Shown: one piece after another, positions 8,011 through 17,373 of the stretch
Layout: every line of letters begins with the position of its first letter
Position numbering within the stretch: the stretch's first letter is position 1
From: Flavivirga spongiicola
GTDB lineage: Bacteria; Bacteroidota; Bacteroidia; Flavobacteriales; Flavobacteriaceae
Direction of reading: 5' to 3'
DNA: 64,000 nt
NCBI RefSeq assembly: GCF_030540825.1
Contig: NZ_JAUOEO010000001.1
Coordinates: 2,267,001 to 2,331,000, forward strand
Translations under genes and position numbers: made by a program
Notes under the pieces: model-generated
Databases searched by the model: none
Told to the model about the DNA's origin: nothing
The model's input: only the letters and a program-made list of their open reading frames with translations

Positions 8011-9918
8011 ATGAATAGAATACACTTACTAGTTATAGGCTTATTATTAAATAGTGCTATAAGCTATGCACAACAAAAAACACATGTTATCTCTCATAAT
8101 GAAGAAACGATTGTTACAGACCCTTCAAAAGGGCGTAACAGTTATAAACGATTTGCTGTTTTTCCCGATAAAACAAAAAAAATACGCAGCATTATTTTAA
8201 ATCTAAAGTTTGAGTGCCCTGATAAAATGCGTTGTGCCGATTGGGATTATGTAGACCATATTAAAGCTAGGCAGAAAAATGATTCGACTGTGTACGAAAT
8301 TGCACGTATGCTAACACCCTACGGTGGTTTTTTTCAAAAAGATTGGGGATTCGAATGGCGGGTTGATATTACCGATTTTAGCCAGATATTAAGAGAAGAC
8401 GTAGAAATAGATTATATTCATACAGGGTATGAAGATAATAAAACAAGAGGCTGGAAGGTAACCGTAGATTTCGAAATCACTTATGGGAACCCTGTTGCCA
8501 ATCCAGTGGCTATTCACAAAATTTATGATGGTAATTATAAGTATGGATATAAAGATGATCCTATCGAAAACCATTTAAAACCTGTAACAATAAAAACAAA
8601 CCCTGAAACCAATTTCTCGAAAATTAAAATTCATCAAACAGGACATGGAATGGATGCCAATGGTTGCGGTGAGTTTTGCAGTAAATATCGGGATGTTGTA
8701 TTTAATGGAACGATTGTAGACCATCAGGATCTTTGGAAAGCATGTGGCGATAATCCATTGTATCCTCAGGCTGGGACCTGGATTTTCGATCGTGCTAATT
8801 GGTGTCCGGGGTATTTGGTACAACCTGATGAAGTGTTTTTAAATACTAAAGGCAATGAATCTTTTTCTATAGACATTAACATGGAACCGTATGAGACCGA
8901 AAAACCCAGTGCGAATGAACTTTTAACGGCTTACGTTATAGAATACGGAAAAGTAAATGCAGCTAACGATGTCACTTTAGTAGATATTATTCAGCCCTCA
9001 ACACGTTTAGAGCATAGCAGAAAAAACCCAATAGGAGGCTTACCTGTAATACGAGTTAAAAATAATGGTAGTAAACCATTAAAAAAAATGACCATAAAAT
9101 ATTTTATTGAAGGAGAACGTGTTCAAAACTTTAAATGGACGGGTCATATTTCTTTTGGAGAATCTGCAATTATTACACTTCCTACAGAGGTATTTAGCAA
9201 AAAAGAATCTGCAAATTTCCATGTTGAATTATTAAAACCAAATGGAAAAAAAGATGCTTTTATATCGGATAATAAGCAACAATCGGGTTATAAGCGTCCT
9301 AATATTTTGCCAGAAAGTATTATAGTATATTATAAAACCAATAATAAACCCGGTCAAAATACGTATAGCATTCAAGACAGTTTTGGACATGTCTTTTTAA
9401 AAAAAGATAGTTTAAATATGAAGCCTAATACTGTTTATCAAGATACTATTAAGCTAAAAAAAGGAAATTATAATTTTACGTTTAATGATACTAAAGGTGA
9501 TGGCCTAGAGTTTTGGTATAAGGTAAAAGATGGTCGTGGTGAAGTAAAACTATTAGATTCTTTAGGAAACGCCATAAAGCAATTTAAGTCAGATTTTGGT
9601 AGCAGTATTAACTATCATTTTTCGGTAAGAACAGATATGCCTTATGAGTTGGATAATATGCCATCAATAGCTGCTTTTCCAGCAAGAACAAATGGACCTT
9701 TTACATTAGATTACTTTTCAAATAAACCTGCAAATGTAAAAGTCCTTATTGTAGATCAAGAAGATGAAGCCCACGTATTGGAAACGCATTCTTATGCCAA
9801 TTTTAGCCGAGGGGCTCTTAGTTTTGACCTGTCTTATTTGCCTAAAAAAAGGTATTATGTTAAGGTATTTGTCGATGAAGAAGAAATGTATAAAAATCGT
9901 ATTCGTTTAAAGGAATAA
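8011..9918 (+). CDS. Secreted PNGase F-like peptide-N-glycosidase
   Basis: Signal peptide 1-20 (ending SYA|QQ). Residues about 30-300 match the two beta-sandwich domains of flavobacterial PNGase F, which removes N-glycans from Asn. CADWDYV carries the equivalent of catalytic D60 (here D79). GCGEFCSKYR carries the E206 equivalent (E221). FDRANWCPGYL carries the R248 equivalent (R261). The third PNGase F acidic residue, E118 (in YTETW), aligns with G139 (IHTGYED). A C-terminal region of about 330 residues, absent from PNGase F, looks like added beta domains. The order is OsmC, this gene, recJ (3-nt gap). Confidence 0.85.
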   Translation: MNRIHLLVIGLLLNSAISYAQQKTHVISHNEETIVTDPSKGRNSYKRFAVFPDKTKKIRSIILNLKFECPDKMRCADWDYVDHIKARQKNDSTVYEIARMLTPYGGFFQKDWGFEWRVDITDFSQILREDVEIDYIHTGYEDNKTRGWKVTVDFEITYGNPVANPVAIHKIYDGNYKYGYKDDPIENHLKPVTIKTNPETNFSKIKIHQTGHGMDANGCGEFCSKYRDVVFNGTIVDHQDLWKACGDNPLYPQAGTWIFDRANWCPGYLVQPDEVFLNTKGNESFSIDINMEPYETEKPSANELLTAYVIEYGKVNAANDVTLVDIIQPSTRLEHSRKNPIGGLPVIRVKNNGSKPLKKMTIKYFIEGERVQNFKWTGHISFGESAIITLPTEVFSKKESANFHVELLKPNGKKDAFISDNKQQSGYKRPNILPESIIVYYKTNNKPGQNTYSIQDSFGHVFLKKDSLNMKPNTVYQDTIKLKKGNYNFTFNDTKGDGLEFWYKVKDGRGEVKLLDSLGNAIKQFKSDFGSSINYHFSVRTDMPYELDNMPSIAAFPARTNGPFTLDYFSNKPANVKVLIVDQEDEAHVLETHSYANFSRGALSFDLSYLPKKRYYVKVFVDEEEMYKNRIRLKE

Positions 9919-9921
9919 TAC

Positions 9922-11613
9922 ATGCGCTGGACATTAAAACCAAAACTGGAATCAGAAAAAATCAAGGCTTTACAGGAAGCGCTTCAGGTAGATTCAATCT
10001 TAGCAACATTGTTATTACATCGGGGGATTGAAACTTACGAAGATGCTAAAACGTTTTTCAGACCCCGTTTAGGTGACTTACATGATCCATTCTTAATGAG
10101 AGATATGGATAAGGCCGTTGCCCGTATTGAAAAAGCAATGGCCAACAAAGAAAATATTTTGGTTTATGGCGATTATGATGTCGATGGAACAACTGCAGTC
10201 GCATTAATGTCTACCTATTTAAAATCTAAGTATGAGCTTGTACATACTTACATTCCCAACCGTTATGACGAAGGGTATGGTATATCGTATAAGGGGATCA
10301 ACTTTGCTTTAGAAAATGATTTCTCGCTTATCATAGCGTTAGATTGTGGTATAAAGTCTGTTGATAAAGTAACTTATGCTAAAGAGCTTGGTATCGATTT
10401 TATTATTTGTGATCATCACAGACCTGCAGATGAAATTCCGAATGCAGCTGCTGTTTTAGACCCTAAACGGAAGGATTGCGAATACCCATATAAAGAATTA
10501 TGCGGTTGTGGTGTTGGGTTTAAATTAATACAGGCACTAGCATCAAAAGAAAACAAAACGGTTGAAGATCTAATAGAATATTTAGATTTGGTGGCCACAG
10601 CTATTGGCGCAGATATTGTTCCTATTACTGGAGAAAACAGAGTATTAGCCTACTTTGGACTTCAAGTAATTAACGCGAATCCAAGACCAGGGATTAAAGC
10701 CATTTTAGATCAGGTTGAAAAGACAGAACTCACCATTACTGATGTTGTATTTATAGTAGCCCCCAGAATTAATGCTGCAGGACGTATGAAACATGGTAAT
10801 TACGCAGTGGCTTTATTAACTGAAACAGAAGAAAATTTAGCAAAAAAATACGCTTCCGAAATTAACGAATATAACCTCGACAGACGTGAAACTGATAAAC
10901 GAATTACAGAAGAAGCTTTACAACAAATTGAAGAACAGAAAGAACAGGAACGTTTTACTACTGTTGTTTACAATGAAACTTGGCATAAAGGTGTTATTGG
11001 TATTGTGGCTTCTAGATTAACAGAAACTTATTATAGACCAACCTTGGTATTTACAAAAAGTGGTGATAAACTAGCAGCCTCGGCACGATCGGTTAGAGGG
11101 TTTGATGTTTATCGTGCTTTGGAGGCGTGTACCGATTATATTGAACAATTTGGAGGCCATAAATATGCAGCGGGGTTAACACTTAAAGAAGCCCAATACG
11201 AAGCTTTTAAGCAAGCATTTGAAGAAGAGGTTGCTAAAACCATCGATAAAAACCTGTTAACGCCAGAAATTAAGATAGATGCTCAAATAGATTTAAAGGA
11301 TATTACACCAAAGTTTTATAGAGTTCTAAAACAGTTTGCTCCTTTTGGTCCGAATAATATGGCACCCATTTTTATGACTGAAAATTTAACAGATACAGGT
11401 TATGGTAAGTGTGTGGGAGCAGATAAAACACATTTACGATTAACAGCTGCACAACCTGAGGCAAATAACATGGTCTGTATTGGTTTTAGTATGGGACATA
11501 AATTGGATTTAATTTCTAACGGAAAACCATTTAGAGCAGTCTATTCTATTGATGAAAATGAATGGAACGGAAACGTATCGTTGCAACTTAAATTAAAAGA
11601 TATTAAAGCATAA
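9922..11613 (+). CDS. recJ: Single-stranded-DNA exonuclease RecJ
   Basis: 5'-3' ssDNA exonuclease of recombination and mismatch repair. The DHH phosphoesterase core is complete: YGDYDVDGTTA at 82-92, ALDCGI at about 139-144, ICDHHRP at 162-168, and the DHHA1 part with ARSVRGFDVYRAL and GGHKYAAGLTL. A C-terminal OB-fold carries QFAPFGPNNMAPIF. The 563 residues match the usual length. The ATG at 9922 (MRWTLKPK) gives the common bacterial RecJ start. It sits 3 nt from the preceding stop and 3 nt from the MFS gene. Confidence 0.95.
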   Translation: MRWTLKPKLESEKIKALQEALQVDSILATLLLHRGIETYEDAKTFFRPRLGDLHDPFLMRDMDKAVARIEKAMANKENILVYGDYDVDGTTAVALMSTYLKSKYELVHTYIPNRYDEGYGISYKGINFALENDFSLIIALDCGIKSVDKVTYAKELGIDFIICDHHRPADEIPNAAAVLDPKRKDCEYPYKELCGCGVGFKLIQALASKENKTVEDLIEYLDLVATAIGADIVPITGENRVLAYFGLQVINANPRPGIKAILDQVEKTELTITDVVFIVAPRINAAGRMKHGNYAVALLTETEENLAKKYASEINEYNLDRRETDKRITEEALQQIEEQKEQERFTTVVYNETWHKGVIGIVASRLTETYYRPTLVFTKSGDKLAASARSVRGFDVYRALEACTDYIEQFGGHKYAAGLTLKEAQYEAFKQAFEEEVAKTIDKNLLTPEIKIDAQIDLKDITPKFYRVLKQFAPFGPNNMAPIFMTENLTDTGYGKCVGADKTHLRLTAAQPEANNMVCIGFSMGHKLDLISNGKPFRAVYSIDENEWNGNVSLQLKLKDIKA

Positions 11614-11616
11614 TTT

Positions 11617-12885
11617 ATGGCGAAAAAAGACCCGTATGCAGCCTTACGAATCAAAGAATTCAATATCTTTTTATTGGTTCGTTTTATATTGGTGTTTGGG
11701 TGGTCTATGCAATTTATTATTATTGAATGGCAGGTTTATACCATCACTAAAGATCCTCTTTCTCTTGGAATCATTGGTCTTATGGAAATAATTCCAGCGT
11801 TTACTATGGCTTTATTTGCAGGTCATATTGTAGATCAGAAAGAAAAACGAAATCTTTTAGCTTTATGTATAGCTGCTTTTTCATTGATTAGTTTAGGTTT
11901 GTTTTTATTAACCTGGGATATCATTGTTAAGGATTGGGCAACAAGAACAATACTTTACTCTATTTATGGCCTAGTATTTTTTGGAGGCTTTTTACGTTCT
12001 TTTTTCGGGCCGACCATTTTTTCTTTAGTCGCATTGATTGTTCCTAAAAAGGTTTACCCTAATGCTGCTACCTGGAATAGTTCTACATGGCAAATGGCAG
12101 GTGTTTTGGGTCCTGCATTTGGAGGGCTTTTTATTGGATGGATAGGTGTGCATTGGTCGCTTTGCATTATTTTCGGATTAGTTTTGCTATCCTTAATTAT
12201 CTTATTACAGATAAAGCGGAAGCCTATTTTAAATCCAAAAATTGGTGAATCTGTAGCACAGAGTTTAAAAGAAGGAGTTGAATTTGTATTTAAAACAAAA
12301 GCCATTTTAGGTGCTATGACTTTAGATATGGTGGCTGTTTTATTTGGTGGTGCCATCGCCTTATTACCGTTATTTGCTCAGGATATTTTAAAGGTAGGAA
12401 GTGAAGGGTTTGGTGTATTACGCGCTGCACCGGCAGTTGGTGCTTTTTTAACCATGTTAGTGACGGCATATATCCCAATAAGTAAAAATGCAGGTATGAA
12501 ATTACTAGCCGCTATTTTCGGATTTGGAGTTTGTATTATAGTCTTTGGGCTGTCGTCTATCTTTTGGGTTTCGTTGCTTGCGTTGTTTTTTAGTGGGATG
12601 ACAGATGGTGTTTCTATGGTCATTAGGCAAACCATTTTACAAATTAAAACACCTGACCATATGCGTGGGCGTGTGTCTTCTGTAAATTCTATGTTTGTTG
12701 GGTCTTCTAACGAATTAGGTGCTTTTGAAAGTGGTATAACAGCAAAGTATATGGGAGCCGTTACAGCTGTCGTTTTTGGAGGTACGATGACATTAATAAC
12801 CGTTGTTACTACTGGATTGGTGTCACCGTCGTTTAGAAAATTAGACTTAACAAAAGATATTGAGGCTCATGAGAACGAGGACTAA
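11617..12885 (+). CDS. MFS transporter, EntS-like
   Basis: A 422-residue inner-membrane protein with about 12 TM helices. Its sequence resembles the DHA3/enterobactin-exporter branch: AALRIKEFNIFLLVRF at the start, then GHIVDQKEKRN after TM2 and MRGRVSSVNSMFVGSSNELG in the C-terminal half. Substrate unknown. Its 3' end overlaps the convergent lpxH by 4 nt. It may share a transcript with recJ by spacing (3 nt), though no functional link is obvious. Confidence 0.88.
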   Translation: MAKKDPYAALRIKEFNIFLLVRFILVFGWSMQFIIIEWQVYTITKDPLSLGIIGLMEIIPAFTMALFAGHIVDQKEKRNLLALCIAAFSLISLGLFLLTWDIIVKDWATRTILYSIYGLVFFGGFLRSFFGPTIFSLVALIVPKKVYPNAATWNSSTWQMAGVLGPAFGGLFIGWIGVHWSLCIIFGLVLLSLIILLQIKRKPILNPKIGESVAQSLKEGVEFVFKTKAILGAMTLDMVAVLFGGAIALLPLFAQDILKVGSEGFGVLRAAPAVGAFLTMLVTAYIPISKNAGMKLLAAIFGFGVCIIVFGLSSIFWVSLLALFFSGMTDGVSMVIRQTILQIKTPDHMRGRVSSVNSMFVGSSNELGAFESGITAKYMGAVTAVVFGGTMTLITVVTTGLVSPSFRKLDLTKDIEAHENED

Positions 12886-13640
12886 TATTCCTTCAGTTCA
12901 AAACGATCTCCATCAAAAACACCATAGGTATAATAAGAAATCCAGTCACCAAGATTGATGTATTTTGAATGATTTTTAAGATCGATGTCTAACGGTAAGT
13001 GGCGATGCCCAAACACAAAATAATCGCGGTGTTTGTCTTCTAATTTTCGTTTACAATATTGTACTAACCACTCGTTGTCTTCACCTAAAAATTTAGCATC
13101 TTCTTCGCCAGAAATAAGTTTGTTTTTTACTGATAAATATTGTGCCATTTTCACCCCTAAATCTGGATGTAACCATCTAAACAACCATTTACAAAACGAA
13201 TTTGTAAACACTTTTTTCATACGTTTATAGCCTTTGTCTCCAGGGCCTAGTCCATCACCATGGCCAATAAAGAATGTTTTGTTGTTAAATGTGAATTCTT
13301 TTGGTTTGTGGTAAACGGGAATGTTAAGTTCTTCTTCGAAATAGCCGTTCATCCATAAATCATGATTACCAACAAAGTAATAAATGGGGATTCCTGAATC
13401 TGAGATTTCAGCTAATTTACCTAATGTTCTTGTAAAGCCTTTTGGGACTACTTTTTTATAGTCCATCCAAAAGTCGAACAAATCGCCTAAAAGAAAAATA
13501 GCAGCAGCATCTTGTTTGACTTCATCTAACCAAGCTACAAACTTTTTTTCGCGAGGAAGTGATGCTTCTCTGGTTGGTGCTCCTAAATGATTATCAGAGG
13601 CAAAGTATATTTTTTTTCCTTTAGGAATTTGAATTTGCAT
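12882..13640 (-). CDS. lpxH: UDP-2,3-diacylglucosamine diphosphatase
   Basis: Calcineurin-like metallophosphoesterase hydrolysing UDP-2,3-diacylglucosamine to lipid X in lipid A synthesis, peripheral on the inner membrane. Metal motifs in order: ASDNHLG (D16, H18), LLGDLFDFW (D53), GNHD (91-94), IGHGDGLGPGD and FGHRHLP. The 252 residues match the Bacteroidota LpxH class. Minus strand, downstream of queD with a gap of about 110 bp. Confidence 0.92.
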   Translation of the reverse strand: MQIQIPKGKKIYFASDNHLGAPTREASLPREKKFVAWLDEVKQDAAAIFLLGDLFDFWMDYKKVVPKGFTRTLGKLAEISDSGIPIYYFVGNHDLWMNGYFEEELNIPVYHKPKEFTFNNKTFFIGHGDGLGPGDKGYKRMKKVFTNSFCKWLFRWLHPDLGVKMAQYLSVKNKLISGEEDAKFLGEDNEWLVQYCKRKLEDKHRDYFVFGHRHLPLDIDLKNHSKYINLGDWISYYTYGVFDGDRFELKEY

Positions 13641-13750
13641 GCTGTAAATATAACTAATTCTTGTTTTTCGATATGCTCTTAATAAACTTCGTAGACAACT
13701 AAAAACGGTTAACTGAATGCTGATACTGTAAACTGAAAAAGGAACACTGA

Positions 13751-14206
13751 TTAATGATTATCGTAAGCATACCACTCTGCGAAAGAGGTATCAGTTTCCT
13801 GAAGTTTTAAGGAAAATAATGAAATGTGTTTCGGTAAACGTTTTTTTATCTTTTTAGAAAAATCGATAACCATCATCTCACTGGTGGGTTGGTAATCTAC
13901 CAATAGCACATTATGTCCCCTATCTTCCAGCTCTTTAGCAAGCTCTACATGTGGTGTATTTTTATTAAATACGGTCGCATGATCGAATACATTAACGATT
14001 TCTTCCTTTACAATTTTTTTTAAATCCCCAAAATCGATAACCATCCCAAATTTTACATTGGTATGGTCGGTAATGGGTTTTCCTATAACCGTTACAGATA
14101 ACTTGTAACTGTGGCCGTGTACATTTTTGCACTTACCGTCGTACCCATAGAGAGCATGACCTGTCTCGAAAGAAAATTGTTTTGTGATGCGAATGTTATG
14201 ATCCAT
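13751..14206 (-). CDS. queD: 6-carboxytetrahydropterin synthase (QueD/PTPS family)
   Basis: Converts dihydroneopterin triphosphate to 6-carboxytetrahydropterin for queuosine synthesis. Zinc ligands H17 (FETGHALYG), H30 and H32 (NVHGHSYK) and the catalytic Cys26 are all present. At 151 residues it is slightly longer than E. coli QueD. The ATG shares its A with the stop codon of the 32-residue membrane gene before it, which indicates translational coupling. Confidence 0.9.
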   Translation of the reverse strand: MDHNIRITKQFSFETGHALYGYDGKCKNVHGHSYKLSVTVIGKPITDHTNVKFGMVIDFGDLKKIVKEEIVNVFDHATVFNKNTPHVELAKELEDRGHNVLLVDYQPTSEMMVIDFSKKIKKRLPKHISLFSLKLQETDTSFAEWYAYDNH

Positions 14207-14304
14207 TATCTTCTTTTTCTTTTATTTACGAGATAAACAATTATTAAAACTACAGCTAATAACAGAAATAATCCGTTTCCGCTTATAAATGACATGATAT
14301 CCAT
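14206..14304 (-). CDS. 32-residue single-TM small protein
   Basis: ATG at 14304 opens a frame MDIMSFISGNGLFLLLAVVL, continues with a hydrophobic stretch and ends KRKRR; the stop TAA shares its last base with the queD ATG. It has one TM helix (about 10-26) and a strongly basic C-terminus, so N-out/C-in by the positive-inside rule. No family recognised. The coupled stop/start and the matching small gene upstream argue that it is real. Tiny size limits certainty. Confidence 0.6.
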   Translation of the reverse strand: MDIMSFISGNGLFLLLAVVLIIVYLVNKRKRR

Positions 14305-14313
14305 AATTATTCT

Positions 14314-14484
14314 TTATTGATTCTTCTTTTTGTTATATCTATAAATTGAATATGCAATCAACACGAAGACAACAAAAGGTAACATGGAGCCAATAAAGAC
14401 ACCTATTTCGTAACCTTTATCAGGAGCGTTTTGTATTTTTTCTTCTATACCAATTTGTTGAAGAAAGGGAGTTAGTAATAGCAT
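14314..14484 (-). CDS. 56-residue single-TM small protein
   Basis: ATG at 14484 opens MLLLTPFLQQIGIEEKIQNA, then DKGYEIGVFIG, one TM helix (about 29-49) and a basic tail YRYNKKKNQ. No family recognised. It lies 9 nt before the 32-residue membrane gene and then queD, so the three form a minus-strand cluster. Both small proteins have the same design: one TM and a Lys/Arg-rich cytoplasmic end. Confidence 0.6.
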   Translation of the reverse strand: MLLLTPFLQQIGIEEKIQNAPDKGYEIGVFIGSMLPFVVFVLIAYSIYRYNKKKNQ

Positions 14485-14518
14485 ATTTGTTTTTATACTG
14501 TATGCAAAGTTAATCGTT

Positions 14519-14699
14519 TTAACCCGTATTATTCATGGTTTTCGTTATGAAAAGTCAAAATGGCAATAGATTTTGGAAGCACAATAATTTTTAAAGGATA
14601 AATTGCCTCCCACTTTTGAGGTATAAAAATTAAGAGCATTGCCAAAGCTAGCAGGCAGTTTGGCTTTGGAATAGAATAACTGTGAATAATACGGGTTAA
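14519..14699. repeat. 181-bp segment with perfect 17-bp terminal inverted repeats
   Basis: TTAACCCGTATTATTCA at 14519-14535 is the exact reverse complement of TGAATAATACGGGTTAA at 14683-14699. Inside lies a further perfect 7-bp hairpin, CCAAAGC (14642-14648) with GCTTTGG (14663-14669). The right repeat contains the stop codon of the MATE gene. It looks like a MITE-type or palindromic dispersed element; no transposase is inside and no target duplication is obvious. Confidence 0.55.
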
Positions 14700-16021
14700 G
14701 AAAGCGGAATAAATATTTTTCTAAATTTTATAATTAAAGGAATACCTCTGGCCAGAATCCAAAATGTAAGAGCAATAAATATACCGTGTAGTTTATAGCC
14801 TAAATAATCTAACCAAAAAAGAATTGGTACAAAAACAATAAAGGTCGAAAACAGCAACACGTTTCTTAAAGATCTCATTTTGCCCATACCCTTAAACATA
14901 CCATCGAAAATAAATGCTAACGAGCATAAAGGTTGCATGATAAGTATAATCCAAAAAGAGTCATAGAAAAGAGCTAATACTTCTGGGTCTTTAGAAAAAA
15001 GCCTTCCAATTGGATAATAAAAAATAGCACCAACTAGAGCTAGTAAAACACCTATAATTATAGCATATTTAATTAATCTATTACTTAGTTTAAGGAGTAA
15101 ATCATACGCCTTACCACCAAATAATTTTCCTGATAAAATATTACCAGCACTTGCATAACCATCAATAAAAAAAGCTGCAAAGAACCATAAATTTATAGCA
15201 ATAGTATAGGTTGCAATATAGGCAGCGCCATAGCCTGTAGCAAAACGAGTAGCAAAGTAAAGCGTAACATTAAGGGCTAGCGTTCTAACAAATAGATTAA
15301 GAATCATTATAATAAATCTAATGATTTCTTCGTTAAAAGGAAAGCTTAATTTCAAAGGGATACTTGTCTTTTTTAATAAGTAATAGGCTGATAAAATAGC
15401 CATTATAAATTGAGCTATAAGACTTGCATAGGCAGCTCCTTTTATATGCATGGCGGGAATAAAACCTGAAATACCATAAACTAAAATAATGTCCAATATA
15501 ATATTAGCAGAGGCTCCTATAATAGCAATTATCATAGGGTAATAAGTATTTTGTAAACCTCGAAAAGCACCAAAAACAGCAATAGTAAATAATGTAAATG
15601 GAAATCCGAAAACACGAATTTTATAATAATCGACGCTATAGTCTAAAATGAGGTCGGAGGCATTGTATAATTTAAAAATGCTTTGGGCAAAAGGATAGGT
15701 GCCTATTATAATTAAAACACTTAAGGATGTTATAATGAAAATAGCTTGTGCTGGTAGATTTTTGATTTTTTCGAGTTGATTAGCGCCAACATATTGTGAT
15801 ACAATAGACGATATGGCACTTCGTGTTTGCCCTAACACCCAAATTAGCATGGATAAGAAGGTGGTAACAATACCAACTGCTGCCAAAGACTCGGTAGCAT
15901 TTAAGTCTATGTTTCCAACGATGGCAGCATCCGTTAATGATAAAATAGGCTCTGATATACCAGAAATAAGTGCTGGTATGGCTAATTTGTTTATATGCTT
16001 TAAGCTGATATCTGTACTCAC
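14696..16021 (-). CDS. MATE family efflux transporter
   Basis: A 441-residue inner-membrane antiporter of the NorM/DinF type with 12 predicted TM helices; exports cationic drugs or metabolites using Na+ or H+. Features include the N-terminal LAIPALISGISEPILSLTDAAIVG, FGAFRGLQNT, and the internal repeat around ALNVTLYFATRFATGYG. The start overlaps the GNAT stop by 4 nt. The stop codon falls inside the right arm of the inverted repeat 14519-14699, so that insertion may have reset the C-terminus. Confidence 0.92.
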   Translation of the reverse strand: MSTDISLKHINKLAIPALISGISEPILSLTDAAIVGNIDLNATESLAAVGIVTTFLSMLIWVLGQTRSAISSIVSQYVGANQLEKIKNLPAQAIFIITSLSVLIIIGTYPFAQSIFKLYNASDLILDYSVDYYKIRVFGFPFTLFTIAVFGAFRGLQNTYYPMIIAIIGASANIILDIILVYGISGFIPAMHIKGAAYASLIAQFIMAILSAYYLLKKTSIPLKLSFPFNEEIIRFIIMILNLFVRTLALNVTLYFATRFATGYGAAYIATYTIAINLWFFAAFFIDGYASAGNILSGKLFGGKAYDLLLKLSNRLIKYAIIIGVLLALVGAIFYYPIGRLFSKDPEVLALFYDSFWIILIMQPLCSLAFIFDGMFKGMGKMRSLRNVLLFSTFIVFVPILFWLDYLGYKLHGIFIALTFWILARGIPLIIKFRKIFIPLS

Positions 16022-16518
16022 AGTATTAATTCATAACAATAAAAGGGGTGTTTGCTTTGCTTAGGAAAATAAATATTTCCTAAACGTTTATACCCACGAT
16101 GTTCATAAAATTTTTGATTTCTATGGTTTTGAGAAAAGGTATCTAATCGTACAGAAATATAGTTGTTTTTTGCAGCAAATGTTTCAGCAAAAGTCATAAG
16201 GTCTTGTGCATATCCTTTTCCCTGATGTGTTGGATGTATGGCTAGTCTATGTATGTAAATGTTGTTTGTATTTTCAGTTAGCCATGAAATGGGAATATAT
16301 TCTTCATCCATAAATGTAGAAATGGTTATACAACCAATGATGGTATTTTCAATTTCTAAAACGTGTAATTCGTCACGCTCAATATCTTTAAAAAAGGCTT
16401 CTTTACTGGGGTAATGTTCGTTCCATTGATAAATATTTTTATTCATCATAGCTACAGCGCAAGATTTGGTAATCTCTATAATATGACCAATATCTGAAAG
16501 GTTCCCTTTACGAATCAT
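16018..16518 (-). CDS. GNAT family N-acetyltransferase
   Basis: A 166-residue GNAT fold. The acetyl-CoA loop IHPTHQGKGYAQDLM (Q/R-x-x-G-x-G/A) follows the beta4 strand IYIHRLA. C-terminal NHRNQKFYEHRGYKRLGN is the usual alpha4/beta6 signature. Substrate unknown. Overlaps the MATE start by 4 nt (ATGA), so the pair is translationally coupled. Confidence 0.9.
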   Translation of the reverse strand: MIRKGNLSDIGHIIEITKSCAVAMMNKNIYQWNEHYPSKEAFFKDIERDELHVLEIENTIIGCITISTFMDEEYIPISWLTENTNNIYIHRLAIHPTHQGKGYAQDLMTFAETFAAKNNYISVRLDTFSQNHRNQKFYEHRGYKRLGNIYFPKQSKHPFYCYELIL

Positions 16519-16578
16519 TTAAATGTTTTATTTTTGCATAAATATCGTTAAAAATTTAGTCAGTAAACTATATTTATT

Positions 16579-17373
16579 ATGAAGAATATTCTAGTTCCTG
16601 TGGGGTCATCCAAAAATGCTTTGAGTCATTTACAATATGCTGTAGATTTTGCTGAAGCTTTCGAGGCAAAACTTTTTATTGTACAGGTATATAACGTCTA
16701 TACAAAGGCAGGAACCATGATTAAAGTAGACCACATCATAGAGCGGGAGAGCAACGCTTTTTTGAAGGGTTTAGTTTCTAAAATTGATACTAAAAAGGTT
16801 GAAGTTGTTACAAAGGTTTTAAAAGGAAAGTTGGTTGACACTCTTGAACTGGCGAGTAAAGCAGCCAATATTGATTTAATTATAGTAGAACCCAGAACTA
16901 ATTCTATTAGAGATGAGGTGTTTTTAGGGAAAACATCAGGAAAAATTATAAAACAAACCCAGATACCAGCATTAATTGTGCCTGAAGGATACAAGTTTAA
17001 ACCATTTAGCAATATATTATTAGCTATTAAGTCTGCAATAATAAAAAAGAATGATGCCTTAGATCCTTTGTTAAATATTAAAAACAATTTTCAAGCTTCG
17101 GTAAATATGTTATTGGTAAAAACACCATATTATAAAGAAGGCGATTTTGTTGTTGAACAAAAACTATTAGATACTGTAGATAATACAACCAAGACAGAAA
17201 ATGCGACTACGTTTCATGGCGTATTACAGCATTTACAATCTTATAATCCAGATATGCTTTGTGTTGTTAGACGTAAAAGAGGGTTTTTTACTAAAAAATG
17301 GGAGAAGAATGTCATTTTGAAAAAAGATTTCTCAAGTTTAATACCTGTTTTAGTTTTAAGAGGATTAAAATAA
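16579..17373 (+). CDS. Universal stress protein, two-domain
   Basis: 264 residues: an N-terminal Usp domain (MKNILVPVGSSKNALSHLQY to about 140) with a degenerate nucleotide loop GKTSGKIIKQTQIPALIVPEG, and a second, weaker Usp-like half (about 145-264) ending SLIPVLVLRGLK. Cytoplasmic; family members respond to starvation or stress. Divergent from the GNAT/MATE pair by 60 nt. Single gene, followed by 550 bp of decayed sequence. Confidence 0.85.
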   Translation: MKNILVPVGSSKNALSHLQYAVDFAEAFEAKLFIVQVYNVYTKAGTMIKVDHIIERESNAFLKGLVSKIDTKKVEVVTKVLKGKLVDTLELASKAANIDLIIVEPRTNSIRDEVFLGKTSGKIIKQTQIPALIVPEGYKFKPFSNILLAIKSAIIKKNDALDPLLNIKNNFQASVNMLLVKTPYYKEGDFVVEQKLLDTVDNTTKTENATTFHGVLQHLQSYNPDMLCVVRRKRGFFTKKWEKNVILKKDFSSLIPVLVLRGLK

